Below are positions 42,923-51,907 of a DNA stretch of 64,000 bases, one piece after another. This stretch comes from Candidatus Proelusimicrobium volucris (lineage in GTDB: Bacteria > Elusimicrobiota > Elusimicrobia > Elusimicrobiales > Elusimicrobiaceae). The translations under genes were made by a program, and so were the position numbers. The stretch lies in contig CALUXD010000002.1 of NCBI GenBank assembly GCA_944324665.1, forward strand, positions 1 to 64,000, given 5' to 3'. The stretch's first letter is position 1, and each line of letters starts with the position of its first letter. The notes under the pieces were generated by a model, which was given only the letters and a program-made list of their open reading frames with translations, was not told where the DNA came from and did no database searches.

Positions 42923-44104
42923 ATGAAAAAAGTTTTGGCTTTGTTGTTTATGGGAGTTTCTTTTACGGCCTTTGCTCAGGATTATTATCTTACCAAAGAG
43001 CGCAACAAGCAACCCTTGAAAGTTGCATCCGTTCAGGATATAAATAAGGTATTGAAGGAGCAAGGCAAGGCCGATAAATATAAGCCCGTAATTTTGACGC
43101 AAAACGCGAGCGAGGCGGTATTTCTTTTGCTGCCGGCAAGTTTGAATGTAAGAAAAGAAGAGGAAGGTTTCTTGGTAAGCAATTACGATATTGAGGCCAA
43201 TGCCGAAGACGTTAAGGACGGCTTTGACATCAATATAGCCTTACGTGACGAGGCGGAAGACATAAAAGCCAGAATCGCGGAATATTCCCTTGAAAGCGGG
43301 GAAGATGTGAAGCCTTTATTTTCCAAGAAGATGTACGGACGGATAATGTATGAGGTTTGCACTTTTGATATGGGGGAATTGAGCTCGATAGTTTTAACTG
43401 CGCCGTTTAACGGTAAATTTGTCGAACTTAATTATATGACGCCAAGAAAGACTAAGAAAGATCTTTTGGAAGGTAAAAAGGTTGATGCCGGCAACAAGAA
43501 AGGCGAGGCCGCTTTGGGGATAGCCGCCTCGAGCTTGACTAAAGCTTTGTTCGGGAAGAACGCTGCCAAAGGGGGAAAAATATCGGCAGATGTCGACGAC
43601 TTGCAAAGCGGCAGACAAGAGCGTCCCGCGCCCGAGCTTACAGAGTGGAACGTAAAGAGATTGTCCCCTCGCAATTTGCAAGCCGCGTTTAACATAACCG
43701 AAGGCGAAGATTTATATTCTTATGTTATTGTTTTGCCGGCGGAACTTTCACCCAAACCGCAGGACAGGAAAGAGGGCCGTATAACGATAAAAGAGGATCC
43801 CGACGCCATAATGTGGCTTGAGCCTGTATATAAGAACAGCAAGAATTTTAATGACGAAATGACCGCTAAATATGCGCCCGAGAAGAAATTTGCCGCAAAT
43901 CCAGGCCGAAAGGTAAATATCGGCGGGAAGAATGTCAGCTTTTCAAAGAAGACGGCGCTTAACGTCAATTCATACAGCTATTTTTTTAATGAAGGAGGAC
44001 GCAAGTTTGTGCTTTCTTTTATAGCGCCTTCTTCTAAACTGAAGGATTATGAATTGCTATCCGGCGAAGTCCTAAACGGATTTAAGAGCGTTAAACCCCG
44101 ATAG
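42923..44104 (+). CDS. Exported protein of unknown function
   Basis: This 393-aa protein has a signal peptide (about 1-18, ending AFAQ) and then a mixed domain with 'VILTQNASEAVFLLLPASLN'. A Lys-rich linker (about 165-235) follows, then a second domain with 'YSYVIVLPAELSPKPQDRKE' that looks like a repeat of the first ('LLLPASLNV' against 'IVLPAELSP'). No known family is recognised. AAGGAGGAATA gives a strong ribosome site. It is probably a periplasmic protein, co-transcribed with cysK and ended by a strong terminator. Confidence 0.7.
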   Translation: MKKVLALLFMGVSFTAFAQDYYLTKERNKQPLKVASVQDINKVLKEQGKADKYKPVILTQNASEAVFLLLPASLNVRKEEEGFLVSNYDIEANAEDVKDGFDINIALRDEAEDIKARIAEYSLESGEDVKPLFSKKMYGRIMYEVCTFDMGELSSIVLTAPFNGKFVELNYMTPRKTKKDLLEGKKVDAGNKKGEAALGIAASSLTKALFGKNAAKGGKISADVDDLQSGRQERPAPELTEWNVKRLSPRNLQAAFNITEGEDLYSYVIVLPAELSPKPQDRKEGRITIKEDPDAIMWLEPVYKNSKNFNDEMTAKYAPEKKFAANPGRKVNIGGKNVSFSKKTALNVNSYSYFFNEGGRKFVLSFIAPSSKLKDYELLSGEVLNGFKSVKPR

Positions 44105-44119
44105 TTTTAATAGCGAAAA

Positions 44120-44155
44120 AACGGCCCGAGCATAAATAGCCCGGGCCGTTTTTAT
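44120..44155. terminator. Bidirectional terminator
   Basis: AACGGCCCG/CGGGCCGTT stem with a 12-base loop and T/A runs on both sides, between the exported protein gene and the convergent qmcA. Confidence 0.9.
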
Positions 44156-44168
44156 TGTCAAATGCGGA

Positions 44169-45152
44169 TTACTGCGGCTTTACTGCTGTATTGGAAACTA
44201 TTTCCTTGACTGCGCCTACCGCGCCTAAGATGCCGGTGGCCTCATAGGGCATATAGACGAGCTTATTATCCTTCCCATCGACCATTTTTTGCAGTGCCTC
44301 GATGTATTTTATCGATATTAAGTAGTTCGCGGGATTGGCGATATTGCTTAAGTTGTCACGGACAATTTTAATCGCTTCCGCTTCCGCCTGCGCCACCTTT
44401 ACTTTAGCCTGCGCCTCGCCTTCGGCGGAGAGTATTTTAGCCTGTTTTAAACCTTCGGCTTTATTTATGGCGGCTTCCTTTTCACCTTCAGCCTGCAGGA
44501 TTTGCGCGCGCTTGGTTCCTTCCGCTTCCAAAATCACGGCGCGGCGTTCCCTTTCGGCGCGCATTTGTTTTTCCATCGCGTCGCGTATGGCGGGCGGGGG
44601 AGTTATGTCTTGGAGCTCCACGCGGTTTACTTTCACGCCCCATTTGTTGGAGGCTTCGTCAAGGATTGCTCTTAATTTCGCGTTTATCGTTTCGCGCGAT
44701 ATCAAAGTCTGGTCCAGTTCCAATTCGCCGATGACGTTCCTCAAAGTCGTCTGGGTCAGTTTTTCTATCGCGGTGGGCAGGGAAGTAACCTCATAAACGG
44801 CCTTAAGCGGATCGGTAATTTGAAAGTATATCAAAGCGTTTATTTGTATGCTTACATTATCTTTGGTAATGACGTCTTGCCTTGGAAAATCGTAAACGGT
44901 TTCCCTAAGGTCTATGCGGTCTATCATAACCAGGTAAGAAATAAGCCTTCCTGCGGTATCGCGGGAGTATTTCCATTCGATTTTTCTGGGTTTGTCCAGC
45001 AGCGGTATAATGAAGTTCGGCCCCGATGTGAGTGTGGTATTGTATTTGCCCAATCTTTCCACTATCATTACTTCCGCCTGTTGGACAATCCTTATGCCGA
45101 ATATAAAAAATATAACGGCCAGGACTACAAGTGCTATAAGTACGCTTTCCAT
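44169..45152 (-). CDS. qmcA: SPFH/stomatin-like protein (QmcA family)
   Basis: The 327-aa protein has an N-terminal TM helix (about 2-20), an SPFH domain ('VQQAEVMIVERLGKYNTTLT', 'DVITKDNVSIQINALIYFQI', 'ITPPPAIRDAMEKQMRAERE') and a long Ala/Glu-rich coiled coil ('AEGEKEAAINKAEGLKQAKI'). Such proteins form membrane cages and affect proteolysis and membrane organisation. It is paired with nfeD directly upstream, the usual operon. Length is near the family norm. Confidence 0.95.
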   Translation of the reverse strand: MESVLIALVVLAVIFFIFGIRIVQQAEVMIVERLGKYNTTLTSGPNFIIPLLDKPRKIEWKYSRDTAGRLISYLVMIDRIDLRETVYDFPRQDVITKDNVSIQINALIYFQITDPLKAVYEVTSLPTAIEKLTQTTLRNVIGELELDQTLISRETINAKLRAILDEASNKWGVKVNRVELQDITPPPAIRDAMEKQMRAERERRAVILEAEGTKRAQILQAEGEKEAAINKAEGLKQAKILSAEGEAQAKVKVAQAEAEAIKIVRDNLSNIANPANYLISIKYIEALQKMVDGKDNKLVYMPYEATGILGAVGAVKEIVSNTAVKPQ

Positions 45153-45580
45153 TATTTGTTCTCCTTTTTGACGAAAAGTTTTATTCCGTCTACTTTAAAA
45201 ACTTTAACGTTGTCGCCCTGAGATAGTTTTTCCTCGCAGGCGAGTTCCCATAAATCCCCGTCGTTTTTTGCGTAACATTTACCGGTTTGTGTATTTGTCT
45301 GGCTTACGGTAAGTTCTTTGCCTATTAGAGCCTCCATATTGCTTTTGAAAGCCTGCCCTTTTTTGTTCAGATATTTAAGCACCAGCGGCCTAAGGGTAAA
45401 GAGCAGGATAAATATAGTCGCGGCCACCGCGGCCAGCTGCCAATATGTTCCCAAGCCTATCCAGCTTAAGACTGCGGCAACGAAGCATGCTATCGCAAAG
45501 CAGGTTAGGGAAAAATCCATTGTAAAGATCTCGCCTATAAGCAATACAATGCCCAAGATAACCCAATAATGAGCGGTCAT
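45152..45580 (-). CDS. nfeD: NfeD-like membrane protein
   Basis: The 142-aa protein has three TM helices in the first half ('YWVILGIVLLIGEIFTMDF' and two more) and a C-terminal OB-fold ('LIGKELTVSQTNTQTGKCY' to 'VFKVDGIKLFVKK'). This is the short NfeD type that accompanies stomatin-like proteins. It overlaps the start of qmcA by 1 base. It diverges from the protease gene at 45686. Confidence 0.9.
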   Translation of the reverse strand: MTAHYWVILGIVLLIGEIFTMDFSLTCFAIACFVAAVLSWIGLGTYWQLAAVAATIFILLFTLRPLVLKYLNKKGQAFKSNMEALIGKELTVSQTNTQTGKCYAKNDGDLWELACEEKLSQGDNVKVFKVDGIKLFVKKENK

Positions 45581-45685
45581 AATCCCTCCGAAAAGCGAAA
45601 AAAGTATGAAAAATTATACAAATATTTAATCTTATGCTACAATAAAAATATATTTTTGTATTTTATCCTTGTAGGAGGGCTGTTG

Positions 45686-48600
45686 ATGCTTTTATCCAAA
45701 AAGCAGTTATGTGCGTTTTTAGCCGCAGTTTTTTTAATGCAGCAAAGCGCTTTTGCATCGCCTTTAGAAATGGCTCGGGCTTTGGATGCGCGTCGGTTCC
45801 CGATAGTAAAAACGGATTCCGAAGAGCCCGTTAAACTTGAAAGTTCCGAGTTGGAAAAACTTGAAAAGTTTAACAAGAAGACGGATTCCTCTTGGCAAAT
45901 AAGAATAAACGCCAAGACGAAGAAACCTCGCTCGCTTGTCGGCGGCAGAAGCGTAAAAGTCGGTTCGACCGAGAAAAACGCCTTAAAATTCATCAAAAGC
46001 AACAAGGATTTTTTGGGCGTAGACGAGGACGACCTTAAACTTTTAAGAGCACCTTTAAAGTCTGAAGTCGGCACGCACTACTACTTCAGGCAATACTACA
46101 AGAATTTGCCGGTGGAAAACGCTTACGTAAAAGTAAACGTAGATAAGAGCGGGGCTTTGCTTAACTATCAGTCCACGTATATCCCCAATTTGAATATCGA
46201 CACCAAAGAAAGCATATCTGCTGCCAATGCCGCGGGCGTGGCGGCTCAGGATGCGGGCGGAAAGGCTTTATCCGCCGCGGAAAAAGTTGTTTATGTAATT
46301 CCCGGTACCGGTGAAGCCAAATTGGCTTGGAAGGTGCTTGTCCAAGGCGGAGAAAACGCCCCCGCGAAATGGGACTACTATGTAGACGCTCAGAGCGGTG
46401 CCGTATTAAACAGAATAAGCAAACTGTTATACGCGGCGCGAAACGCACAGTTCTCTATAAACATCAACCCGGTATATCCCAAGGCGCCGGGCATCTCCAC
46501 GCAGACTCTGCCTTTGGAAAATATGTATGTTTATTCCTTTGACGGTTCAGGCAGCCCTCAGGCCCCGCAGCTTACGGACGAAAACGGACAGGTAACCACC
46601 AGCGGCAGAATGTGGGCGACTTTTTCCGGGCCGTATTTCACCGTTACCAATGAGGCTTCTCTGACAAAGTATTATGTGGAAAAAGGTTCGGGCGAAACTT
46701 TCAGCGATAATTTGTGGACGGAATTTTTCAAAGGGCCGACTTGGCAGACTTACAGTGATTGCGATACGGCGGGGTATTATCCGGTATTTTCCTATCCTCT
46801 GATAACCAATCTGAATATCGGTTCGATGAATACTTCCGGCGATATAACCGATAAGAAGTTCCTTTTCTTGGGCAGCAATTTGCCCCAGGCTATGACTTTG
46901 GGCGCTTATATCGGCAGGTTCAACTCTTTAAACGGCCCGCTTATATCCAATTACAGCCCTAGCCAAGTTATGACAATCGGCGCTTATCCTTCAGACTATA
47001 CGCCGGGCGTGAACGATTATTCTATAACTACTTTCAAAAAATTGTGCGTACCGACGAGTACTCCCTCCAGATATACCTCCACCGATACGGCTACTCTTTC
47101 GGTATCTTTGGCTAATGACTACATTCAAACGCCGGAAGCGGTCGCGTTTTACAATTTGAACGCGATGCGCTCGTACTTTGTTGACTTGGCCGGCAGCAAT
47201 TTTAATTTGAACGAACATATCCCTGTAATGGTAAACGCGTCCGGCTCCAAGTACAGCAGTCACGACGACGGCTTGCAAAACGCGTTTTACGATTTGGACG
47301 CCAATGTAATTTTGATTGGTCAGGGCCGCTATGACGTAAGCACTGGCCAATACGTCAACTTTGCGCTTGAAAGCGCGATAGTCCGCCACGAATACGTACA
47401 CGCGGTGGTAAACAAGATTTGGCCGATAATATATTTTGACGAAGGTGCGGCGATATCCGAGGCTATATCGGATTACTTTGCCCTGTCTTCTTTGAAGAAT
47501 GCTTCGGGCCAGCCTTATACCTCTATAATCGGCGCATACGTCAACGGAGAAGGCGAAGGTATGGCGCGCGACTTGGACGGTACGGATTCTTATACGGCGG
47601 AGAAGTGGGTAGCAAACGGCGCTCCTATGGGCCAGCATACAAACAGTTTGTTCCTAAGCCAGGCTTTATGGGATTTGAGAAAGACGGGTTCTTCCGTGTC
47701 AAGCCAAGCCGACAGCTTGGTATGGAACGCTTTGATGTTCTTTCCGGATAGTTTGCTTGAATTTAGGGACGCGATGATAGCCGTTGCTACGGTTAAGGGC
47801 GGTGCGGGCAGTGCTTTAGTCAGCGCGGTTGAGGCGGCTTTTGACGCGCACGGTTTAACGTATGACAATATAATAACCGCCAACGGCGACATATACGAGC
47901 CCAACAACGGCCCAGGTTCCGCGGCGGACGTTGATATAGCCTCTATCGCTAAGAAAGAACTTCAGGCCAAAATAAATCCCGCCAGCGATATGGATTATTA
48001 CAGCATATCTCTGCCTGAGGGCGAATTTAAAGCGGTTCTTACCATGCCCAAGATAAAGGAAAATATGTATATGCCTTTGGGTATGTTATTGCTGGACGCT
48101 GATATGCAAACGGCTGTGGACTTGATACTGCCGCCCGACGTGCCGGAAGATCAACAGGGGCATACGGGCATTACGACCACTTATGAAACTACGGAATTAA
48201 CGTTTAGCGCGCCTTCTTTGCTCAACGGCAATACGGGCCGCTATATTTTGGGCGTATATAAAATGGCGAACGGATATTATCCTTCAACCGTAACGGAAGA
48301 CACCGGTGCGTATAAACTTAATTTCACTTTTGCTTCCGGCAGCAATATCGGCGGGGTTCAAACGCAGGTGGACAGCTTCGACAATGGCCAGACTATAACA
48401 TTCACGGCTCCGTTTGCCACTACCGTGGATAGTGGGCTCAGTACTACTTTGGACGGTTTAGGCCTTGGCGAATGGTCGCCTTCTTCGTACGAATTCTTCC
48501 ATTCGGCGAGGTTGCTGGATTCCGATATGAACCCAATACCGGGCGCGAATACGGTGGACGCGACCTATTTGGATATCCCCAGGAATTTATCTATAAACGA

Positions 48601-49084
48601 CAACACCTTAAGCGGCGAAGTTACTATCCAGAACGGATTTTCAGCGTTGGGATACAACTTGGTGTATTTGCAGATATTCGGCAAACTGCGTTCCAATAAG
48701 GCCAATCAAGATGCCGCCAATACCGAATACCGCGAGAATTACGGCGTTGTATCCTTGGGCATATCCAACCCGATAGTAACAAAATCTACCAGCGGGCAGG
48801 AAGTTTTTATAAGGGATTCGGTGTTTAATCCGATGCAGGGCGGCAAGGTAAAGATGGAGATCGTGCCGAAATCCGACGGTAATATAAAGGTGCAGATTTT
48901 CACCATAGACGGATTGCTTGTTAAAACGATAAAAGACGGCAATGTCCAACGCGATATAACGCAGGTAATCGAGTGGGACGGCCGAAACGGCAACGGCAAT
49001 ATAGTTGCCAGCGGCGTATATCTGCTGCGCGTAGACGGCGCGGGGATAGACCGGAAGCTTAAGAAAATAGTGGTGGTGAAATAA
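45686..49084 (+). CDS. Secreted thermolysin-like metalloprotease with PPC and FlgD-type Ig C-terminal domains
   Basis: The 1132-aa protein has a signal peptide (about 1-25), an FTP/PepSY-type propeptide (about 50-230) and a thermolysin-fold catalytic domain with 'RHEYVHAV' (zinc ligands His568 and His572, base Glu569). The third ligand is Glu592 in 'GAAISEAISDYF', close to the M4 motif. A PPC-like domain ('EPNNGPGSAADVDIAS') follows, and a FlgD-type Ig fold closes the chain ('VKTIKDGN..' to 'WDGRNGNGNIVASGVYLLRV'). It is presumably exported and activated by propeptide removal. The start at 45686 has GTAGGAGGG upstream; an upstream in-frame ATG at 45569 would bury the signal peptide. A PorV-like gene follows after 1 base. 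Confidence 0.88.
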   Translation: MLLSKKQLCAFLAAVFLMQQSAFASPLEMARALDARRFPIVKTDSEEPVKLESSELEKLEKFNKKTDSSWQIRINAKTKKPRSLVGGRSVKVGSTEKNALKFIKSNKDFLGVDEDDLKLLRAPLKSEVGTHYYFRQYYKNLPVENAYVKVNVDKSGALLNYQSTYIPNLNIDTKESISAANAAGVAAQDAGGKALSAAEKVVYVIPGTGEAKLAWKVLVQGGENAPAKWDYYVDAQSGAVLNRISKLLYAARNAQFSININPVYPKAPGISTQTLPLENMYVYSFDGSGSPQAPQLTDENGQVTTSGRMWATFSGPYFTVTNEASLTKYYVEKGSGETFSDNLWTEFFKGPTWQTYSDCDTAGYYPVFSYPLITNLNIGSMNTSGDITDKKFLFLGSNLPQAMTLGAYIGRFNSLNGPLISNYSPSQVMTIGAYPSDYTPGVNDYSITTFKKLCVPTSTPSRYTSTDTATLSVSLANDYIQTPEAVAFYNLNAMRSYFVDLAGSNFNLNEHIPVMVNASGSKYSSHDDGLQNAFYDLDANVILIGQGRYDVSTGQYVNFALESAIVRHEYVHAVVNKIWPIIYFDEGAAISEAISDYFALSSLKNASGQPYTSIIGAYVNGEGEGMARDLDGTDSYTAEKWVANGAPMGQHTNSLFLSQALWDLRKTGSSVSSQADSLVWNALMFFPDSLLEFRDAMIAVATVKGGAGSALVSAVEAAFDAHGLTYDNIITANGDIYEPNNGPGSAADVDIASIAKKELQAKINPASDMDYYSISLPEGEFKAVLTMPKIKENMYMPLGMLLLDADMQTAVDLILPPDVPEDQQGHTGITTTYETTELTFSAPSLLNGNTGRYILGVYKMANGYYPSTVTEDTGAYKLNFTFASGSNIGGVQTQVDSFDNGQTITFTAPFATTVDSGLSTTLDGLGLGEWSPSSYEFFHSARLLDSDMNPIPGANTVDATYLDIPRNLSINDNTLSGEVTIQNGFSALGYNLVYLQIFGKLRSNKANQDAANTEYRENYGVVSLGISNPIVTKSTSGQEVFIRDSVFNPMQGGKVKMEIVPKSDGNIKVQIFTIDGLLVKTIKDGNVQRDITQVIEWDGRNGNGNIVASGVYLLRVDGAGIDRKLKKIVVVK

Positions 49085-49085
49085 T

Positions 49086-50189
49086 ATGAGAAATATAAAC
49101 AAATATTTTGTTTCCTTGGTTTTTACCGCCGTTTTGGCGGCTTCCGCATACGCACAGGATGCTGGCCGTACGGCTTTGCCTTTCCTTAAAATGGATATGG
49201 GCGCGCGTTATTACGGTATGGCGGGCGCGGCTACGGCGTATGCCGACGATGTTACCGGTATGACGTTCTATAACCCGGCGGCTTTGGGTATGGTTGAATC
49301 GTTCCAGCTTGCGGGTACGGTATCGGAAGCGCAGCTGGATATGAAGTACCATTACGGCGGTTTGGCTTTACCCGTAGGGTTTTTGAGCATATTCGGCAAT
49401 AATCCTTTGAACATCGCCGTTTCCGGCTATATGTTCGATAAGGGAAATACGGACGATATTTACAGCAGATCCATCGGCGATGATTGGTCGTTCACGTTCA
49501 GCATAGGCGAACATATCGGCACTACTCCGTGGGAAGTTTTCGGATCTTCGGCCGATTTGGAACATTACTTTGGTATTAGCGGTAAATATCTTCGCTCCGA
49601 ACTTGCAAAACCGGTGGAAGGCAACGTCACCGGCGACGCCTTCGCTTTTGACGCGGGCTATACGGCGGTGTTGGATAAACATTTCGGCGTCGGTGTAGCT
49701 ATCAAGAACTTGGGGACGGACATAAAATATATAGAAGAATCCGATCCTCTTCCCGCGACATTGTCTGCGGGTATGTTCTTCGTGCCGGTAGACGTTGAAA
49801 ATATCTATTGGGCCGTCAGCGGCGATTTTATCGCTTACTTAAAAGAGAAAGAGAACAGAGTCCGCATCGGTACGGAGATGTATCTGTTCGATTTATTGGC
49901 GGTTCGCGGCGGCGTAAAGCTGATGGAGGAAATACGTGAAGAATGGAGCCTAGGTTTCGGCCTTAAGCTGTTCGGTTTTGAAATTGACGTGGGCACCATA
50001 TTGAACCCTCAGCTTAACGACGATAAAGTCTATCAGGTGAGTTTGGCCTATAAGTTCCCCGTTAAGAAAGAGGATTCTTACAGCGCGAAGGAAGACAATC
50101 GCAACGATTATAAAGAGTACAAAAAGAAGCAGGAGGAAAGCGCTTTTGAAAGAGCTCAGCGCAACTCCAATCCTTTGATATACCAATAA
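49086..50189 (+). CDS. PorV/PorQ-like outer-membrane barrel, second copy
   Basis: The 367-aa protein has a signal peptide (about 1-23, ending AYAQ) and the PorV signature 'LPFLKMDMGARYYGMAGAAT' followed by 'FYNPAAL'. Repeated amphipathic strands and a charged Lys/Glu tail follow; it ends in PLIYQ. It is 1 base downstream of the secreted protease, so the two are coupled. In Bacteroidota PorV shuttles CTD-bearing cargo in the type IX system. Whether such a system exists here is not shown in this window. Confidence 0.8.
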   Translation: MRNINKYFVSLVFTAVLAASAYAQDAGRTALPFLKMDMGARYYGMAGAATAYADDVTGMTFYNPAALGMVESFQLAGTVSEAQLDMKYHYGGLALPVGFLSIFGNNPLNIAVSGYMFDKGNTDDIYSRSIGDDWSFTFSIGEHIGTTPWEVFGSSADLEHYFGISGKYLRSELAKPVEGNVTGDAFAFDAGYTAVLDKHFGVGVAIKNLGTDIKYIEESDPLPATLSAGMFFVPVDVENIYWAVSGDFIAYLKEKENRVRIGTEMYLFDLLAVRGGVKLMEEIREEWSLGFGLKLFGFEIDVGTILNPQLNDDKVYQVSLAYKFPVKKEDSYSAKEDNRNDYKEYKKKQEESAFERAQRNSNPLIYQ

Positions 50190-50211
50190 TCTATTGCAAT
50201 AAAAAATATTA

Positions 50212-50243
50212 AAATCCCTCGGATAAAATCCGGGGGATTTTTT
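50212..50243 (+). terminator. Terminator after the PorV-like gene
   Basis: AATCCCTCGG/CCGGGGGATT stem (one T-G pair) with a 7-base loop, then a T-run. Confidence 0.9.
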
Positions 50244-50427
50244 ATTTGCGGAAGTTAAGGAAGAATATTATGCTTGTATGTCGTGTCTAAAGTTTCTAAG
50301 AGAGAAAAGAACTTTAGTTTAAAAAGGGAATATTATTCTCTTATGTTTTATAAGGTATTGTGAATGGCGGTAAATATAATCTTTTTTCTTTATTCCGTCG
50401 TTACTCTTCTGCTAAATTACAGAACGC
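50244..50427. other. Intergenic region upstream of the Cys-rich gene
   Basis: Between the terminator and the promoter I see AT-rich sequence with no ORF and no tRNA. A short imperfect repeat, CTAAAGTTTCT then ACTTTAGTTT, could fold into a hairpin. Nothing else is recognised. Confidence 0.4.
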
Positions 50428-50455
50428 TTGACTGTTTTTTTTTTTTTGATAAATT
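50428..50455 (+). promoter_or_regulatory. Promoter with T13 tract in the spacer (phase-variable candidate)
   Basis: TTGACT at 50428-50433 is followed by G, thirteen T (50435-50447), GA and TAAATT at 50450-50455. Spacing is 16 bases. Adding one T would give the optimal 17. Slippage in such a tract would change the spacing and thus promoter strength. Confidence 0.55.
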
Positions 50456-50545
50456 TTACTCATCTTCTTGGCAGGCGTTTCTATGATTGCCGTAAAATGC
50501 TCAAAAATATTTTTATGGACGTTTGACGGGAGAAAGGAGGAGAAA

Positions 50546-51367
50546 ATGGTTGGTTTAAGAAGAATCGCTATATGTTTTTTATTTGTTTTGGCATTCTTAG
50601 TTATTCCGGCAGCAGAAGGTATATGTCTTGAACTGTTTTGCCGGACCGGATATAAACAATGCTGTGTTAACGGTGTTGAGAAGTGCGTAGAGGATACAGG
50701 GCAGCTTTGTATCGTGAATTGTGGGGGGGGGATTTTGCCTCCGATAGTTGATAATTGTACGGTCGGCAATGTTGAATATAAACCTTCCGGCACTTGCGGT
50801 ACGATAAGCAGAACATGCTGCATTGGCAAAACCTGGAGCGGCTGGGGAGAATCTTGCCCGAAGCCTTGCGACGTCGTCGTAAAGCCGGCGACTACGCAGT
50901 TTTGCACAGCTTCCAACGGGAAGAAGGGGACGCAAACCCGCAGCGTAACTTGTGACGGCGATACCGGCGAATGGGTAACGGGAAGCTGGGGGACTTGTGT
51001 TGCACCCGATTGCACAGTCGGGGAGACTAGAACTTGCCCCAGTAATTCAAAACAAGTTCAGGTATGTACTTCTTCAGGTAAGTGGAGCACATCTTGCCAG
51101 TGTGCCAATGAAGGCAACGGAACGGTTTATTGTCAGGGTATGAGATTGACGACTTCACAAGCTAATAGTTGTATGCACGGCATATGGTCTACGGAAACAT
51201 GCAGCGGTATTTGTTGCTGTCCGGAGGATACCCCTAAGCTAATGAACAACGGTTATCCCGGTTGTTGGGGGACTAGTACTTCAGGGAAATTTCCAACTAC
51301 CGGTTGGCAATATGCCTGTTCATGTCAAAGGCCCGGCTACTCAGATGGAATGTTGCCTATGTTATAA
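50546..51367 (+). CDS. Secreted cysteine-rich protein with TSP1-like repeats
   Basis: The 273-aa protein has a signal peptide (about 1-26) and more than 30 Cys. Segments such as 'KTWSGWGESCPKPC', 'TGEWVTGSWGTC' and 'SSGKWSTSCQC' resemble thrombospondin type-1-like disulphide modules. The ATG at 50546 has a textbook AAAGGAGG upstream; an in-frame start at 50468 would hide the signal peptide. Codons 60-62 are a G9 tract (50723-50731): loss or gain of one G gives a stop within about ten codons. It is probably a surface or secreted factor that can be switched. Confidence 0.75.
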   Translation: MVGLRRIAICFLFVLAFLVIPAAEGICLELFCRTGYKQCCVNGVEKCVEDTGQLCIVNCGGGILPPIVDNCTVGNVEYKPSGTCGTISRTCCIGKTWSGWGESCPKPCDVVVKPATTQFCTASNGKKGTQTRSVTCDGDTGEWVTGSWGTCVAPDCTVGETRTCPSNSKQVQVCTSSGKWSTSCQCANEGNGTVYCQGMRLTTSQANSCMHGIWSTETCSGICCCPEDTPKLMNNGYPGCWGTSTSGKFPTTGWQYACSCQRPGYSDGMLPML

Positions 51368-51417
51368 ATAAAGTCCGTTAATAAGTTTTATAGAGAGAAG
51401 CTCTCTCTAACTAACCG

Positions 51418-51447
51418 CCCCGCCGTTAAAAAAACGGCGGGGTTTTT
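51418..51447 (+). terminator. Terminator of the Cys-rich gene
   Basis: CCCCGCCGTT/AACGGCGGGG, a 10-bp stem with an A-rich loop, is followed by TTTTT. A second small hairpin (AGAGAG/CTCTCT) lies just before it, at about 51392-51408. Confidence 0.93.
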
Positions 51448-51557
51448 GCGTCTAATAATAGAGACGATAAACTTTCTATGCTGGAGGGGCCTTTCGAAGG
51501 ATATTAAGCCGTGATCGGGATATTGCTTTCAAACGGGCTTTCATTTGTTTTAGGCAA

Positions 51558-51582
51558 ATAAAAAGCGCCGCGAAAGCGGCGC
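51558..51582 (-). terminator. rnpB: Terminator of rnpB
   Basis: On the minus strand GCGCCG/CGGCGC forms a 6-bp stem with loop CTTTCG and is followed by TTTTTATT. It sits directly after the P1 helix of the RNase P RNA. Confidence 0.85.
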
Positions 51583-51900
51583 GCTGAACTATACCCCGGA
51601 TTCTGTACGCTTGCGCGCGCAGACCATTTATCTATGCGGCCTACTCTGCCTTAACATACGGGCCGTATATCGGCATATTTGGCCTTGCTCCGAGCGGGGT
51701 TTACCTTGCCGCAGGCGTTGCCGTCTGCGCGGTAAGCTCTTGCCTTACCATTTCACCCTTACCCTTGCGGGCGGTATCTTTTCTGTTGCACTTTCCGTCG
51801 AACGGGGATATGGCCCCGCCCTCCCGCGCTTTCGCGCGGCGCCCTGCCCTGGGAGTCCGGAAGTTCCTCCGCTTTTACGCGGCGGTCTGCCGTTCAGTAC
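51583..51900 (-). ncRNA. rnpB: RNase P RNA, bacterial type A-like
   Basis: Read on the minus strand, the RNA has P1 pairing CUGAAC (51892-51897) with GUUCAG (51584-51589). A CR-I-like block GAGGAACUUCCGGACUCC, CAACAGAAAAGAUACCGCC, a GGUAAGGGUGAAAUGGU segment, AGAGCUUACCGC and the 3' block ACAGAAUCCGGGGUAU follow. Together these are the core of bacterial RNase P RNA, which trims tRNA 5' ends. Length is about 318 nt. P4 differs from the usual sequence but compensates (see findings). TATAAAAT lies near the start, at about 51904-51912, inside the end of the RNase H-like gene. Confidence 0.93.
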
Positions 51901-51907
51901 TTATATT

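Noticed and set aside
44335-44796. Long Ala/Ser-rich frame on the plus strand
   Set aside because: It is the shadow of the Ala/Glu-rich coiled coil of qmcA on the other strand.
45569-45685. Upstream ATG of the secreted protease
   Set aside because: It would put 39 residues before a clear signal peptide; the ATG at 45686 has a strong ribosome site.
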